Source: an uncultured Clostridium sp. | Lineage (GTDB): Bacteria; Bacillota; Clostridia; Lachnospirales; Anaerotignaceae | Assembly (NCBI GenBank): GCA_947246775.1 | Contig: CAMXTM010000065.1 | Location: forward strand, 1-9,270 | Length of the DNA: 9,270 bases | Direction of reading: 5' to 3' | Shown here: positions 1 to 6,363 of the stretch, in pieces | How positions within the stretch are numbered: the stretch's first letter is position 1 | How the letters are laid out: each line of letters begins with the position of its first letter | Translations under genes and position numbers: made by a program | The notes under the pieces: model-generated | Databases searched by the model: none | Seen by the model: only the letters and a program-made list of their open reading frames with translations | Told to the model about the DNA's origin: nothing

Positions 1-350
1 GTTCTTTCTAACCAATATTTTCCCCTCATTGTTGCACCTTGAAATTGTAATTCTCCTGAAGTATTAGGGTCTCTATCTGGGTTTGGTTTTATTACTTCAT
101 GCATAGGTGGTTTTCCTTTCATAACAACACCATGCCATAAATATCTTGCATATGGTCCAGGATAATATATTTGTTTTCCTCCATCTTGTATTTGTGCGCT
201 ATTTATCAAACTTCCTTCTTGCATTGGAGTTCTTTTTTCCCCATAAGCAAGTAAAGCATCTGCAAAAGCCATTTGTACTTTGCCATCTGCATCTAATCCT
301 CTTTCTTTGATAATATCTTGTGCTGATTTTAAATCTATTTTGATATTCAT
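1..350 (-). CDS. Minor capsid / head-tail joining protein, 3' end missing (partial)
   Basis: The frame starts at an ATG (348-350) and stays open to the window edge, giving 116 full codons; the C-terminus lies outside. The start overlaps the TAA of the preceding gene by one base (TAATG), so translation is probably coupled. Visible motifs are TPMQEGSLINSA (about residues 41-52), YYPGPYARYLWHG (about 62-74) and RGKYWLER near the break. This 'PM-x-x-G-x-L ... PYARY ... G' pattern is typical of the small minor capsid or head-tail joining proteins (Minor_capsid / HK97 gp10-like group) that follow the connector genes in Firmicutes siphophages. Such proteins act at the neck, where the tail attaches to the filled head. 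The family call comes from remembered motifs and gene order, not a search. It could instead be annotated as a tail completion protein. Confidence 0.75.
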   Translation of the reverse strand, partial: MNIKIDLKSAQDIIKERGLDADGKVQMAFADALLAYGEKRTPMQEGSLINSAQIQDGGKQIYYPGPYARYLWHGVVMKGKPPMHEVIKPNPDRDPNTSGELQFQGATMRGKYWLER

Positions 351-766
351 TAGCTTGCACCTACTTCCCAATGCCATAAATGGCGTGAGCCAAATAACTT
401 AGCGTCTACTGTATTGACAATATAAACATCATGAAAAGCTTTTTCTAAATCGCTTTGCCCCATAATTTCCATATCAACTAGTCCCTTTACTACCATGTCA
501 CCATTTTGTATTGTCCAAGCATTTTCTTGGGACTGCTGATACATTTTAGGTTCTTTGTACTCTTTGTTTTCTCCTATTACTTCTACATCAAAGGGGATAA
601 TTAAATTGAGTGCGTCAGCACTTGTAATACCACTTATTTTTACATTTTGCGCCTTTGCTTCATCAAAAAATACGCCTTTTAATTGTGTATGCTTCCATTT
701 TTCTTTTCTGTCTTCTCTTACTTTGTTATATATGGTTATATCCGTTGTAATACTTTTCGGTAACAT
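350..766 (-). CDS. Putative head completion / head-tail connector protein (DUF6751-like)
   Basis: A 138-residue protein whose ATG directly follows the TAA of the upstream gene with no spacer; the purine-rich GAGGGGGA upstream serves as ribosome binding site. The N-terminus LPKSITTDITIYNK, the central LKGVFFDEAKAQNV (about 29-42), the WTIQNGDMVVKG stretch (about 84-95) and the end FGSRHLWHWEVG (about 125-136) are the pattern I associate with the DUF6751 family of Firmicutes phages. That family sits between the gp6-like connector and the minor capsid protein. No catalytic motif, signal peptide or membrane segment is visible, and the protein looks beta-rich. Its place in the gene order suggests a stopper or neck-ring component that closes the portal after packaging. 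The structural role is well supported by context; the exact role and the family name are moderate-confidence inferences. Confidence 0.65.
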   Translation of the reverse strand: MLPKSITTDITIYNKVREDRKEKWKHTQLKGVFFDEAKAQNVKISGITSADALNLIIPFDVEVIGENKEYKEPKMYQQSQENAWTIQNGDMVVKGLVDMEIMGQSDLEKAFHDVYIVNTVDAKLFGSRHLWHWEVGAS

Positions 767-1171
767 TTATATTCCCCCTCTATATAATAACCCTGTATGG
801 GCTAAATATCGCTTTACAATGTTGTATAAACGCTTGTCTCTTTCTGCTCCACCTGCTGTCATATCCTTGCTCATTCTTTGTGCCGATGTATCATAGCTAG
901 CGCTCCATGTTCCTACACTTTCAGAAGAAATAATCTTTTCCCCCTCACCAAGTGCTTGTTTGTCCATTTTCTCAAATGTGGCATAACATTCTGCTAATTC
1001 ACAAATACATTCTTTGATAGAGTCTGCTATACTTTCTGTTGCTGTTTGTATTTTATTTGTTGTAGCATAATTGAGAAATCTTTCAGCCTTTTTGGAGAAG
1101 CGGTTAAAATCTTCTTCTTTTATGCTGTTTCCTAAAAAAGTATCTTGATAATATGTAAAATCAACTATCAT
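767..1171 (-). CDS. Head-tail connector (gp6-like adaptor) protein
   Basis: A 134-residue protein beginning at an ATG that overlaps the capsid gene's TGA by four bases (ATGA), so it is probably translated by coupling; the upstream GGAAGTGG is only a weak ribosome binding site. The N-terminus FTYYQDTFLG, a helical middle rich in short polar helices (about 20-70), SESVGTWSASY (about 83-93) and the ending RYLAHTGLLYRGG (about 121-133) form the usual layout of gp6-like head-tail adaptors. In these, a helix bundle docks under the portal and the 'GLLYRG' tail is well conserved. The position directly after the major capsid gene fits. In the particle it would form the ring between portal and stopper. 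The assignment rests on motif and synteny. Confidence 0.8.
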   Translation of the reverse strand: MIVDFTYYQDTFLGNSIKEEDFNRFSKKAERFLNYATTNKIQTATESIADSIKECICELAECYATFEKMDKQALGEGEKIISSESVGTWSASYDTSAQRMSKDMTAGGAERDKRLYNIVKRYLAHTGLLYRGGI

Positions 1172-2331
1172 TCAACCACTTCCGTATTTTTGTTTGTTTT
1201 TCTAGCAGCTTTTTTACTATCATTTATATCATCTACATTGTCTTGTCCTTTATCATCTACATTGTCATAGTCATTTTGTAAACTCAATGTATTTATAGCA
1301 CTTTCACCTACATTACAAATAAATAGGCTGTCTGGGTCTGGCAATACTGGAATAAACAAGCCGCTTGCTTTTGTCCATACTGCAACAGGGTCTGGTGTTT
1401 CCCATTGTGTTAACGTAATAAATTGACTCATTGACTTTTGTGTAAACGCTCCTTGTTTCTTTTCTTCTGGTGTGACACCCCAAAGTCCTACACCTAATGA
1501 GGTACCTGTTTTAGCATAGAACGTTACAACGTTATCTGGGAAATATCTATGCATTGTTGTACTGCCATCGGCATTTTCTACTTTATATTTATCATCAGAA
1601 ACTATGATTTCAGAGAAGCCAAAATATTCGGCTAATAATGCTTGAATCTGCATTTTTGAGACCATAGCACCGCTGCCATTTGTACCTAATATTGCTGTTT
1701 GTATATTTTTATTTAACATCATCTTGCTAATGATTTTTCTGCTTGTCAGCATACCTGTAATTGTTTTTCCTGCTTCTGTAGCAATATCTACTACTTTTTG
1801 AATATCCCCTAAATAATCAACATCATCTTTGCTCCAATCCAATGTGATTTTGTGTTCTTCTGGAATACCATAATCAACAGCAATATCTAAATGATTTTCT
1901 TTGACTGTCATTTGTCCTGTAGCAAGCACTTCTGCTTTTGCCACAATCGTTCTATCTTTTACAGCGTCAGCCAACATTCTAAAATCATTAAATAAAATGT
2001 CATTTAACAGAGAATTGTTAAATCCACCTCTTTCAATTACCTGTTGCAATCTTTCGCTTTGATTGATTTTTCTTTTAATCAACATTTTTTCTGCTTCAAT
2101 TACTTTAGGTAATACTCTACTTGCAATTTGTGCTTCTGTATCAAAAGCGTGTACACTAGCTATAGCTGGTATTTGGTCATTTCCTGTTAAAGAATACCAT
2201 TTTGCCATTAGACTTTCTGTTTTTTCATCTGTAAAGAAAGAATCTATTACATTTACTGGTCTTTGTATTGCATAATTTTGTGAAAAATCAATTAATTCTG
2301 CTTGGTCAAGCATTGCTTCAAATGTTGCCAT
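1168..2331 (-). CDS. Major capsid protein, lambda gpE type
   Basis: Main shell subunit of the icosahedral head. I choose the ATG at 2329-2331 (387 residues) because GGAAAGGGG lies 8 nt upstream and the start follows the decoration gene's TGA by one base; the ORF extends ten codons further up but only into that neighbour. Features of the phage major capsid protein E family include the N-terminal opening without a prohead protease target, the IPAIASVHAFDTEAQIASR region (about 54-72), a long helix near 74-100, YFGFSEIIVSDDKY (about 236-249), VVTFYAKTGTSLGVGLWGVTPEE (about 268-290), and a conserved end near FIPVLPDPDSLFI (about 326-338). After this comes an unusual hydrophilic tail of about 45 residues with two DNVDD repeats and a basic patch (KKAARK). 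Order scaffold-decoration-capsid matches the lambda Nu3-D-E arrangement. Confidence 0.92.
   Translation of the reverse strand: MATFEAMLDQAELIDFSQNYAIQRPVNVIDSFFTDEKTESLMAKWYSLTGNDQIPAIASVHAFDTEAQIASRVLPKVIEAEKMLIKRKINQSERLQQVIERGGFNNSLLNDILFNDFRMLADAVKDRTIVAKAEVLATGQMTVKENHLDIAVDYGIPEEHKITLDWSKDDVDYLGDIQKVVDIATEAGKTITGMLTSRKIISKMMLNKNIQTAILGTNGSGAMVSKMQIQALLAEYFGFSEIIVSDDKYKVENADGSTTMHRYFPDNVVTFYAKTGTSLGVGLWGVTPEEKKQGAFTQKSMSQFITLTQWETPDPVAVWTKASGLFIPVLPDPDSLFICNVGESAINTLSLQNDYDNVDDKGQDNVDDINDSKKAARKTNKNTEVVE
1227..1266 (-). repeat. Two in-frame direct repeats in the capsid C-terminal tail
   Basis: The 16-base sequence TATCATCTACATTGTC (plus-strand reading) occurs at 1227-1242 and 1251-1266, a period of 24 bases. 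Because 24 is a multiple of three, the repeat is in frame and encodes two copies of DNVDD spaced eight residues apart in the disordered tail of the major capsid protein. This looks like a short tandem duplication that could expand or contract without breaking the gene. Confidence 0.85.
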
Positions 2332-2332
2332 A

Positions 2333-2674
2333 TCAATATCCCCTTTCCATATCTGGTGCATCTGTAAAAGTAATTCCTTTCATAGCTGCTATTGCTGCTT
2401 CTGTTGGTGCTGTATGTAGTCTATTTTTATATATCCTGCCACTCACAATCACAGAAGCTGCTACTTCTCCATCTGTTACATCTACTGTTTCAAATACAAT
2501 GCCTTCTGCATTTGCGTCATTTGACGGATACACTGTACCACCTTTTACAAAATCTTTTTTGTTTTCTGTCAAATTAGCCATATCTGTTGTTACTTGTCTT
2601 GTTTTTTGTATCATGTGTTCACTTGCTAAAAAATTTGGTATTGTTGTAAATGTTTTTTGTGTCATATAACTCAT
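2333..2674 (-). CDS. Head decoration protein (lambda gpD-like position and size)
   Basis: A 113-residue protein starting at an ATG that overlaps the scaffold TGA by four bases (ATGA), preceded by AGAGGTG at a good distance. A second in-frame ATG three codons later is less well placed. Size, location directly before a gpE-type capsid gene, and a core that reads VYPSNDANAEGIVFETVDVTDG...VIVSGRIY (about 48-82) fit the small beta-rich decoration proteins that bind the outside of the expanded shell and stabilise it. The stretch 'NDANAEGIVFETVDV' resembles the gpD segment that enters a hydrophobic core before a strand. The N-terminal 35 residues look unstructured, which also agrees with decoration proteins ordering on binding. 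Sequence identity to lambda gpD is clearly low, so the call leans on synteny. Confidence 0.75.
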   Translation of the reverse strand: MSYMTQKTFTTIPNFLASEHMIQKTRQVTTDMANLTENKKDFVKGGTVYPSNDANAEGIVFETVDVTDGEVAASVIVSGRIYKNRLHTAPTEAAIAAMKGITFTDAPDMERGY

Positions 2675-3273
2675 TTGCTTTCACCTCTTTGTATTCCTAA
2701 TGTATTATTAAATTTTTGTGCATAAGCAGTACCCAATGATGGAGTAGAGCCACCACCATTACTATTCATAGGTGGCATAAAATGTGGCTTTTGCCCTTGT
2801 GTGTTATCCAATACAAACGCATTAGAGTCTGCTTCTATTTGCTTCTTATGAAATTCTTCAAAACCATCTAAACTGCCATCTTTTATAGTAAGATTTGCTT
2901 TTTGCAGTTCTTCTAAATAAGCTCTTTTTGCCATTTCAGATGTAAATTTTATATTGTTTTTCTCAATAGCATATTTCATAGCGTCTTTGTAATCTCTTTG
3001 TGCTATCTGATTTTGAAATTCTTCTGTTTCTTTTTTATGCTTTTGCTGCATTGCTTCTAACTGTTTTTTTAATTCTTCTGCATTGGCTGCGCTTGTTTGT
3101 AATTCTGTAAATTTTTGCTCTATCTCTTTTAGTTGATTTTGTAAAACAGTATTATCATTTTTACTGTTTTCTGCCTGCTTTTTATACTTTTCTAACTCTT
3201 GATTGTTTGTTTCCAATATTTTGTCAATCACCTCTTTCTCAATTCCTAATTCTTCTAAAAACTCTCTTTTCAT
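2671..3273 (-). CDS. Capsid scaffolding protein (phage minor structural GP20 type)
   Basis: Internal scaffold that guides assembly of capsid subunits and leaves before or during packaging. The ATG at 3271-3273 (200 residues) is chosen because GAAAGGAG lies nine bases upstream; the frame runs 13 codons further up, but that extension lacks a ribosome site and runs towards the terminator. The protein starts MKREFLEELGIEKEVIDKIL, typical for the GP20 family, then has a long charged coiled coil (about 20-95, many E/K/Q heptads), a helical patch with AYLEELQKANL (about 118-128), and a glycine/serine/proline linker (about 166-180) before a short C-terminal segment (TAYAQKFNNTLGIQRGE), the likely capsid-binding end. 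No protease motif is visible. Its expression may depend on reading through the terminator-like hairpin at 3319-3370. Confidence 0.88.
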   Translation of the reverse strand: MKREFLEELGIEKEVIDKILETNNQELEKYKKQAENSKNDNTVLQNQLKEIEQKFTELQTSAANAEELKKQLEAMQQKHKKETEEFQNQIAQRDYKDAMKYAIEKNNIKFTSEMAKRAYLEELQKANLTIKDGSLDGFEEFHKKQIEADSNAFVLDNTQGQKPHFMPPMNSNGGGSTPSLGTAYAQKFNNTLGIQRGESK

Positions 3274-3318
3274 ATCCTGCTTCTCCTTTCCATTCTTATT
3301 GTGAACACACATTATTCC

Positions 3319-3370
3319 AAAAATAAAAAGCCATAAAAGACATTGTTTTTATGCAATATCTTCTATGGCT
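3319..3370 (-). terminator. Strong intrinsic terminator-like hairpin between com-like gene and scaffold
   Basis: In the minus-strand RNA, AGCCATAGAAGATATTG (3370-3354) pairs over 17 bases with CAATGTCTTTTATGGCT (3345-3329), with only two G-U pairs, around an 8-base loop; a U-rich run TTTTATTTTT follows. This is the form of a Rho-independent terminator. Its 5' arm contains the last codon and the stop of the Com-like gene (stop 3363-3365), so a ribosome finishing that gene would cover the arm. Scaffold and capsid genes lie downstream with no clear promoter of their own. Confidence 0.85.
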
Positions 3371-3515
3371 CTGGCTCTCTGGCTCTGGCTCTACTTTTTC
3401 TTACTTCTATTTCTTTTTTACACTTTTTGCATTTTATATAGATTCCCTTTGCCACAAAGTCATCTGCTACTTTTAGTAGTTTGTTATGACAAATAGGACA
3501 AGTGTACCATCTCAC
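3363..3515 (-). CDS. Com-like zinc-ribbon regulator, 50 residues
   Basis: A gene below usual ORF length cut-offs. It starts at GTG (3513-3515), immediately after the TAA of the preceding gene, with AAGGAG nine bases upstream; no other in-frame start exists because that TAA is in frame. Residues 6-9 are CPIC and residues 29-32 are CKKC, giving a C-x2-C...C-x2-C zinc knuckle pair separated by a short loop with NKLLKVADDF, as in the Com family (founder: phage Mu Com, which binds mom mRNA and lets it be translated). The tail is RKSRARAREPEP, basic then proline/glutamate, encoded by a GC-richer hexamer repeat unlike the rest of the window. No mom-like gene is visible here, so its target is unknown; the overlapping hairpin just downstream is a candidate. 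The family call is from cysteine pattern, size and the usual place next to portal and scaffold genes. Confidence 0.82.
   Translation of the reverse strand: MRWYTCPICHNKLLKVADDFVAKGIYIKCKKCKKEIEVRKSRARAREPEP
3367..3392. repeat. GGCTCT hexamer repeat at the com-like 3' end
   Basis: On the plus strand GGCTCT occurs four times: 3367-3372, 3373-3378, then after a CT spacer 3381-3386 and 3387-3392. On the coding strand it encodes the ArgAla/GluPro tail of the Com-like protein. The block is markedly richer in G+C than the flanks and its left end merges with the terminator stem. Confidence 0.9.
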
Positions 3516-3710
3516 TTATACCATCTCCTTGATTTTGACACTCTCAGCAAGCAAATTAATAAATGCTTTCCTATCAACTTCACTAAATAATAATGTATTA
3601 ATTTTATCCTTATCTTTGATACGCATTTTATTTAGCTTACTATTTAATTCTTTGAATATTTCATTTAATTGCCGTAATTCCCCTTTAACATTATATAGTT
3701 TATATTTCAT
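3516..3710 (-). CDS. Small helical protein of unknown function, 64 residues
   Basis: The ATG (3708-3710) overlaps the TGA of the minor capsid gene by four bases (ATGA), and GGAGG lies about eight bases upstream, so translation is well supported. I do not recognise a family. The protein is lysine-rich and almost certainly helical: LYNVKGELRQLNEIFKELN (about 5-23) and FSEVDRKAFINLLAESVKI (about 42-60) are both amphipathic, joined by a basic KMRIKDKDK stretch. There is no cysteine pair, signal peptide or membrane segment. Its stop codon directly abuts the GTG of the Com-like gene, and the ribosome site for that gene lies inside its last codons, so the two are co-translated. It may be a small structural or regulatory accessory of head assembly; no function can be assigned. 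Confidence 0.75.
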   Translation of the reverse strand: MKYKLYNVKGELRQLNEIFKELNSKLNKMRIKDKDKINTLLFSEVDRKAFINLLAESVKIKEMV

Positions 3711-4963
3711 TTATATTTCCTCCTTGCTTTTGCTGCTAATGCTCTATCAAAGCCCTGTACTTGTGTATCAGCGACACGTTTTTTCAGTCCAGAAGCTTTA
3801 CTAAAATCAGAATATTGTTTACTTTTCTTTTGTAATTTGATAGCAGCAGTTTCAAATTCTTTTTCTTGACCTTTTATATTAAATCCTATCAGTTCGTTTT
3901 TATATGTTCTCATCGTTCTTTCTAATTGTCGCATATGTTGTGATGCTTCATACATGGTATAGTTTTTTCCGTTATAGGAGAAGGTATCATTTGCCATATG
4001 CCACAATTCATCATCTGTATAAATACGCCTAGAAACATTAGGTATAAATGCCCTAAAATCATGAGAGCAATTATAGCCTTTGAGTCCTGCACCTTCTCCA
4101 TATCCTGTTGTTTTAATAAAATCTGGATAATTGAGTGTGTTTTCTCCATATTCGCTTTTTTCACTCCAGTAATATACTCTACCCTGCCATGCTGCATGAT
4201 TACCTATTCCCAATCCTGTTCTTGCTCCAGCGTGTGCTGATACTTCTACATATGGTGTTTGTACGGTATCTATTGTATTCTCTGATAATATACCTTGTGC
4301 TTGAGTAACTCCTGTTCTAATTGCCCTTTTTACAGCAACATCTACATGATTCACATACCTTTTAGGCGGTTCAAATGGCTTTTTACTTTCTTTGTCATAA
4401 TATACATATTTAATGCCACTATCTGATAACTTTTTGATTGCATTTTTAGCAGCAGTATTATAATCTATTGTTCCTGTTGAAACTTCTAAATAAGCAATAT
4501 CAAGCACTTTTTGATATGCTTCTGCAATATAATAAAATTGTGGTTTATTATTTACTTTAAAGGAAAAGCCTAAAGATTGTGTAATATTATACATTTCTTT
4601 TTTTGTTTGTTTTTTTATGACCTCTATTTCCTGTAAAAGTAGTGCTTGTTTGCCTATCGTTGGCTTTGTAATACTGGCTTTATCCAATAATTCAGTAGCA
4701 TAAGCTTGCTCCCTTTCTACTGCTTCTTGAAACATATCATCTAATTGTTTTTGCGTAATATGCAATGTCTTTTTGATTTTACTTTCAATTGCTTTCAAAT
4801 CAATTCCTTGTTCTTGGAGCTGCCGAATTTGGTGTAATGCAGAAGCTGTTGCAGTATCAGACCATTCAAATCTTCTACAAATATCTGCAAGCACTTCTTG
4901 TTCTAATATAATATAATTTTCCGCTAATTCTTCTGTAACATTTTCAAGCCAATCATCATTCAT
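3707..4963 (-). CDS. Phage minor capsid protein 2
   Basis: A 418-residue protein starting at ATG (4961-4963), one base after the portal TAA, with GAGGTG seven bases upstream. The N-terminal half is helical (about 1-230) with long charged segments. The C-terminal half carries the family signature: SAHAGAR (242-248), NHAAWQGRVYYW (255-266) and TGYGEGAGLKGYNC followed by SHDFRAFIP (286-308), including C299 and H301. This is the hallmark of the phage minor capsid protein 2 family (PF06152), found next to the portal in A118- and TP901-like phages. The last 60 residues are basic and helical (ending KARRKYK). Proteins in this position are thought to join a few copies to the portal vertex inside the head and may enter the host with the DNA. 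The His/Cys/Arg pattern of the signature looks enzyme-like, but no activity can be claimed from sequence. Confidence 0.88.
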   Translation of the reverse strand: MNDDWLENVTEELAENYIILEQEVLADICRRFEWSDTATASALHQIRQLQEQGIDLKAIESKIKKTLHITQKQLDDMFQEAVEREQAYATELLDKASITKPTIGKQALLLQEIEVIKKQTKKEMYNITQSLGFSFKVNNKPQFYYIAEAYQKVLDIAYLEVSTGTIDYNTAAKNAIKKLSDSGIKYVYYDKESKKPFEPPKRYVNHVDVAVKRAIRTGVTQAQGILSENTIDTVQTPYVEVSAHAGARTGLGIGNHAAWQGRVYYWSEKSEYGENTLNYPDFIKTTGYGEGAGLKGYNCSHDFRAFIPNVSRRIYTDDELWHMANDTFSYNGKNYTMYEASQHMRQLERTMRTYKNELIGFNIKGQEKEFETAAIKLQKKSKQYSDFSKASGLKKRVADTQVQGFDRALAAKARRKYK

Positions 4964-4964
4964 A

Positions 4965-6362
4965 TTAGTACACCTCGGTTACTTCGCTTTGTTCTGCCAT
5001 CATCTCTTTTGCTGTCTTTTCATCTACTTTGTACTTTCTTTGAATATATATTTCTGGCTTTAATAATCCTGCTGCAACATCTGCCCTCATATGCTCCAAT
5101 TCTTCCTGTTGGGCTTGAGTATCTTTAATAATACCATCACCCCAATCAAATGATATTTCATATTCATCATTTGGGACTAATTGATACAAGTCAGCTAATA
5201 CACTAATCGCATATATCAAATCTCTTATGGTATCTTCTAAAGCATTTTGAATGTCATATACTGTAGCATACATTCTTTGTTTAGAAGATTCAATTTCTGT
5301 TGCTGTCATAGCAACTGTTTGAGGGTCTGATAAAATACCATAGGATAAACCAGTATTAAATTCTATCATTTTATAAATAGACTGTAAGCCATTATAAAAA
5401 TTGCTATCTCTTAATTCTGGAGAAAATTCATAAAAGAAATCTTCTTTTGCTTCTAGTCCTAATTGTTTGTATAATCTATCAAAATTTGCTTTATTCCCTT
5501 GCGATGGCAATTGAAAAGCTTCTGGTGATACATATAATCTTCTTTCACCGCTTTTATATTCCCATTGCAATGCCTCCCATTGTTCATCTGCTTGCTTAAT
5601 TAGTTCTATCGCTGAGGAATAGACAGACACTCCCATATTAGAACAACTATCAATATTGTTTCCAAATGGTGTTTTAAAAAAGCCAAAAAGTGGTTTTTCT
5701 ATACCTCCTATTGCAATATTTTCTGATATATCTTTCCAGCCTTTTATATTTTTTAGTGGTACTTCTTGTCCTATCAGCCCATGCTCATCTGATAAAAATG
5801 CTTTACTCTGTATGTAATAAATGCCATCTTCTAGCTTATGATATTCTAAAACAGCATACCATTTAGACTGAATTTTTATTTTCTGTAAAAATACAACTTG
5901 TGTCAATACTCCTCTTTCATCAAAAGCAACAGGGAAAAAGGTATCAAAAAAATGACAAGCTACCCCTATTTTATAATTATCATATAAATAGGGTCTATAT
6001 ATCATATTGCCAAAAGCTAATCCCTTTTCTAAATTATGACGCAACTCTTTCATCATGTCGTCTATTTGTTGTTGTATAAAAGCTGCTTTTTGTCCACCTT
6101 GTATTGTAATGACTGCTTCAATTACAGATGGTTTTGCTAATTCTCTTGTAATTGCAGATGGCAAACCAATTGATATAATATCTCTATTGTCTTTTTTTAA
6201 ACTCCATGGAGGACGATTGATATACATACTATGCCAAAGTTGTGTATTTCTGTCCATCTCCATATAAAATGGTATATCTTCTCCTGTCATCTCCTTTATT
6301 TTATCATATGGTATCATTTTCTTTTTCCACCTGCCTAAAAATTTTTTAATCATATCAAACAC
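4965..6362 (-). CDS. Phage portal protein (A118/SPP1-like)
   Basis: Forms the dodecameric ring through which DNA is packaged and released. I choose the GTG at 6360-6362 (465 residues): it follows the terminase TGA by one base and has GAGG nine bases upstream. A TTG at 6375-6377 extends the frame by five codons but has no ribosome site; an ATG at 6351-6353 is the alternative. After a basic start (MIKKFLGRWKKK), features are WHSMYINRPPW (about 43-53), GLAFGNMIYRPYL (about 114-126), the CSNMGVSVYSSAIELIKQADEQWE region (about 240-263) and FNTGLSYGILSDPQTVAMTATEIESSKQRMYATV (about 335-368), the long helix that lines the channel in this family. The C-terminal YEISFDWGDGI...RADVAAGLLKPEIYI pattern is also typical. 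It belongs to the A118-type group; the partner motor is the terminase encoded just upstream. Confidence 0.9.
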   Translation of the reverse strand: MFDMIKKFLGRWKKKMIPYDKIKEMTGEDIPFYMEMDRNTQLWHSMYINRPPWSLKKDNRDIISIGLPSAITRELAKPSVIEAVITIQGGQKAAFIQQQIDDMMKELRHNLEKGLAFGNMIYRPYLYDNYKIGVACHFFDTFFPVAFDERGVLTQVVFLQKIKIQSKWYAVLEYHKLEDGIYYIQSKAFLSDEHGLIGQEVPLKNIKGWKDISENIAIGGIEKPLFGFFKTPFGNNIDSCSNMGVSVYSSAIELIKQADEQWEALQWEYKSGERRLYVSPEAFQLPSQGNKANFDRLYKQLGLEAKEDFFYEFSPELRDSNFYNGLQSIYKMIEFNTGLSYGILSDPQTVAMTATEIESSKQRMYATVYDIQNALEDTIRDLIYAISVLADLYQLVPNDEYEISFDWGDGIIKDTQAQQEELEHMRADVAAGLLKPEIYIQRKYKVDEKTAKEMMAEQSEVTEVY

Positions 6363-6363
6363 A

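Noticed and set aside
555..896. Plus-strand ORF of 113 codons
   Set aside because: It lies opposite two well-supported minus-strand head genes, has no ribosome site, and its residues read as an antisense shadow (Leu/Ser/Phe-rich).
2332..2361. N-terminal extension of the major capsid protein by 10 codons
   Set aside because: It would overlap the decoration gene, and the later ATG has a strong ribosome site and a family-like N-terminus.
2063..2669. Several plus-strand ORFs opposite capsid and decoration genes
   Set aside because: They mirror AT-rich minus-strand coding and give hydrophobic, Leu/Ser/Cys-rich sequences without known motifs or start signals.
3302..3311. Imperfect palindrome TGTGAACACA upstream of scaffold
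   Set aside because: It is too short and has a mismatched centre; it could occur by chance in this sequence.
3274..3312. N-terminal extension of the scaffold by 13 codons
   Set aside because: GAAAGGAG is placed correctly for the internal ATG at 3271-3273, and the extension lacks its own ribosome site.
3318..3352. Possible promoter between the com-like gene and scaffold
   Set aside because: Candidate hexamers match the consensus poorly at correct spacing, so no promoter is claimed.
3922..4197. Minus-strand ORF of 91 codons in another frame of the minor capsid gene
   Set aside because: It is wholly inside the conserved signature region of minor capsid protein 2; overprinting was considered but there is no ribosome site and no recognisable protein.
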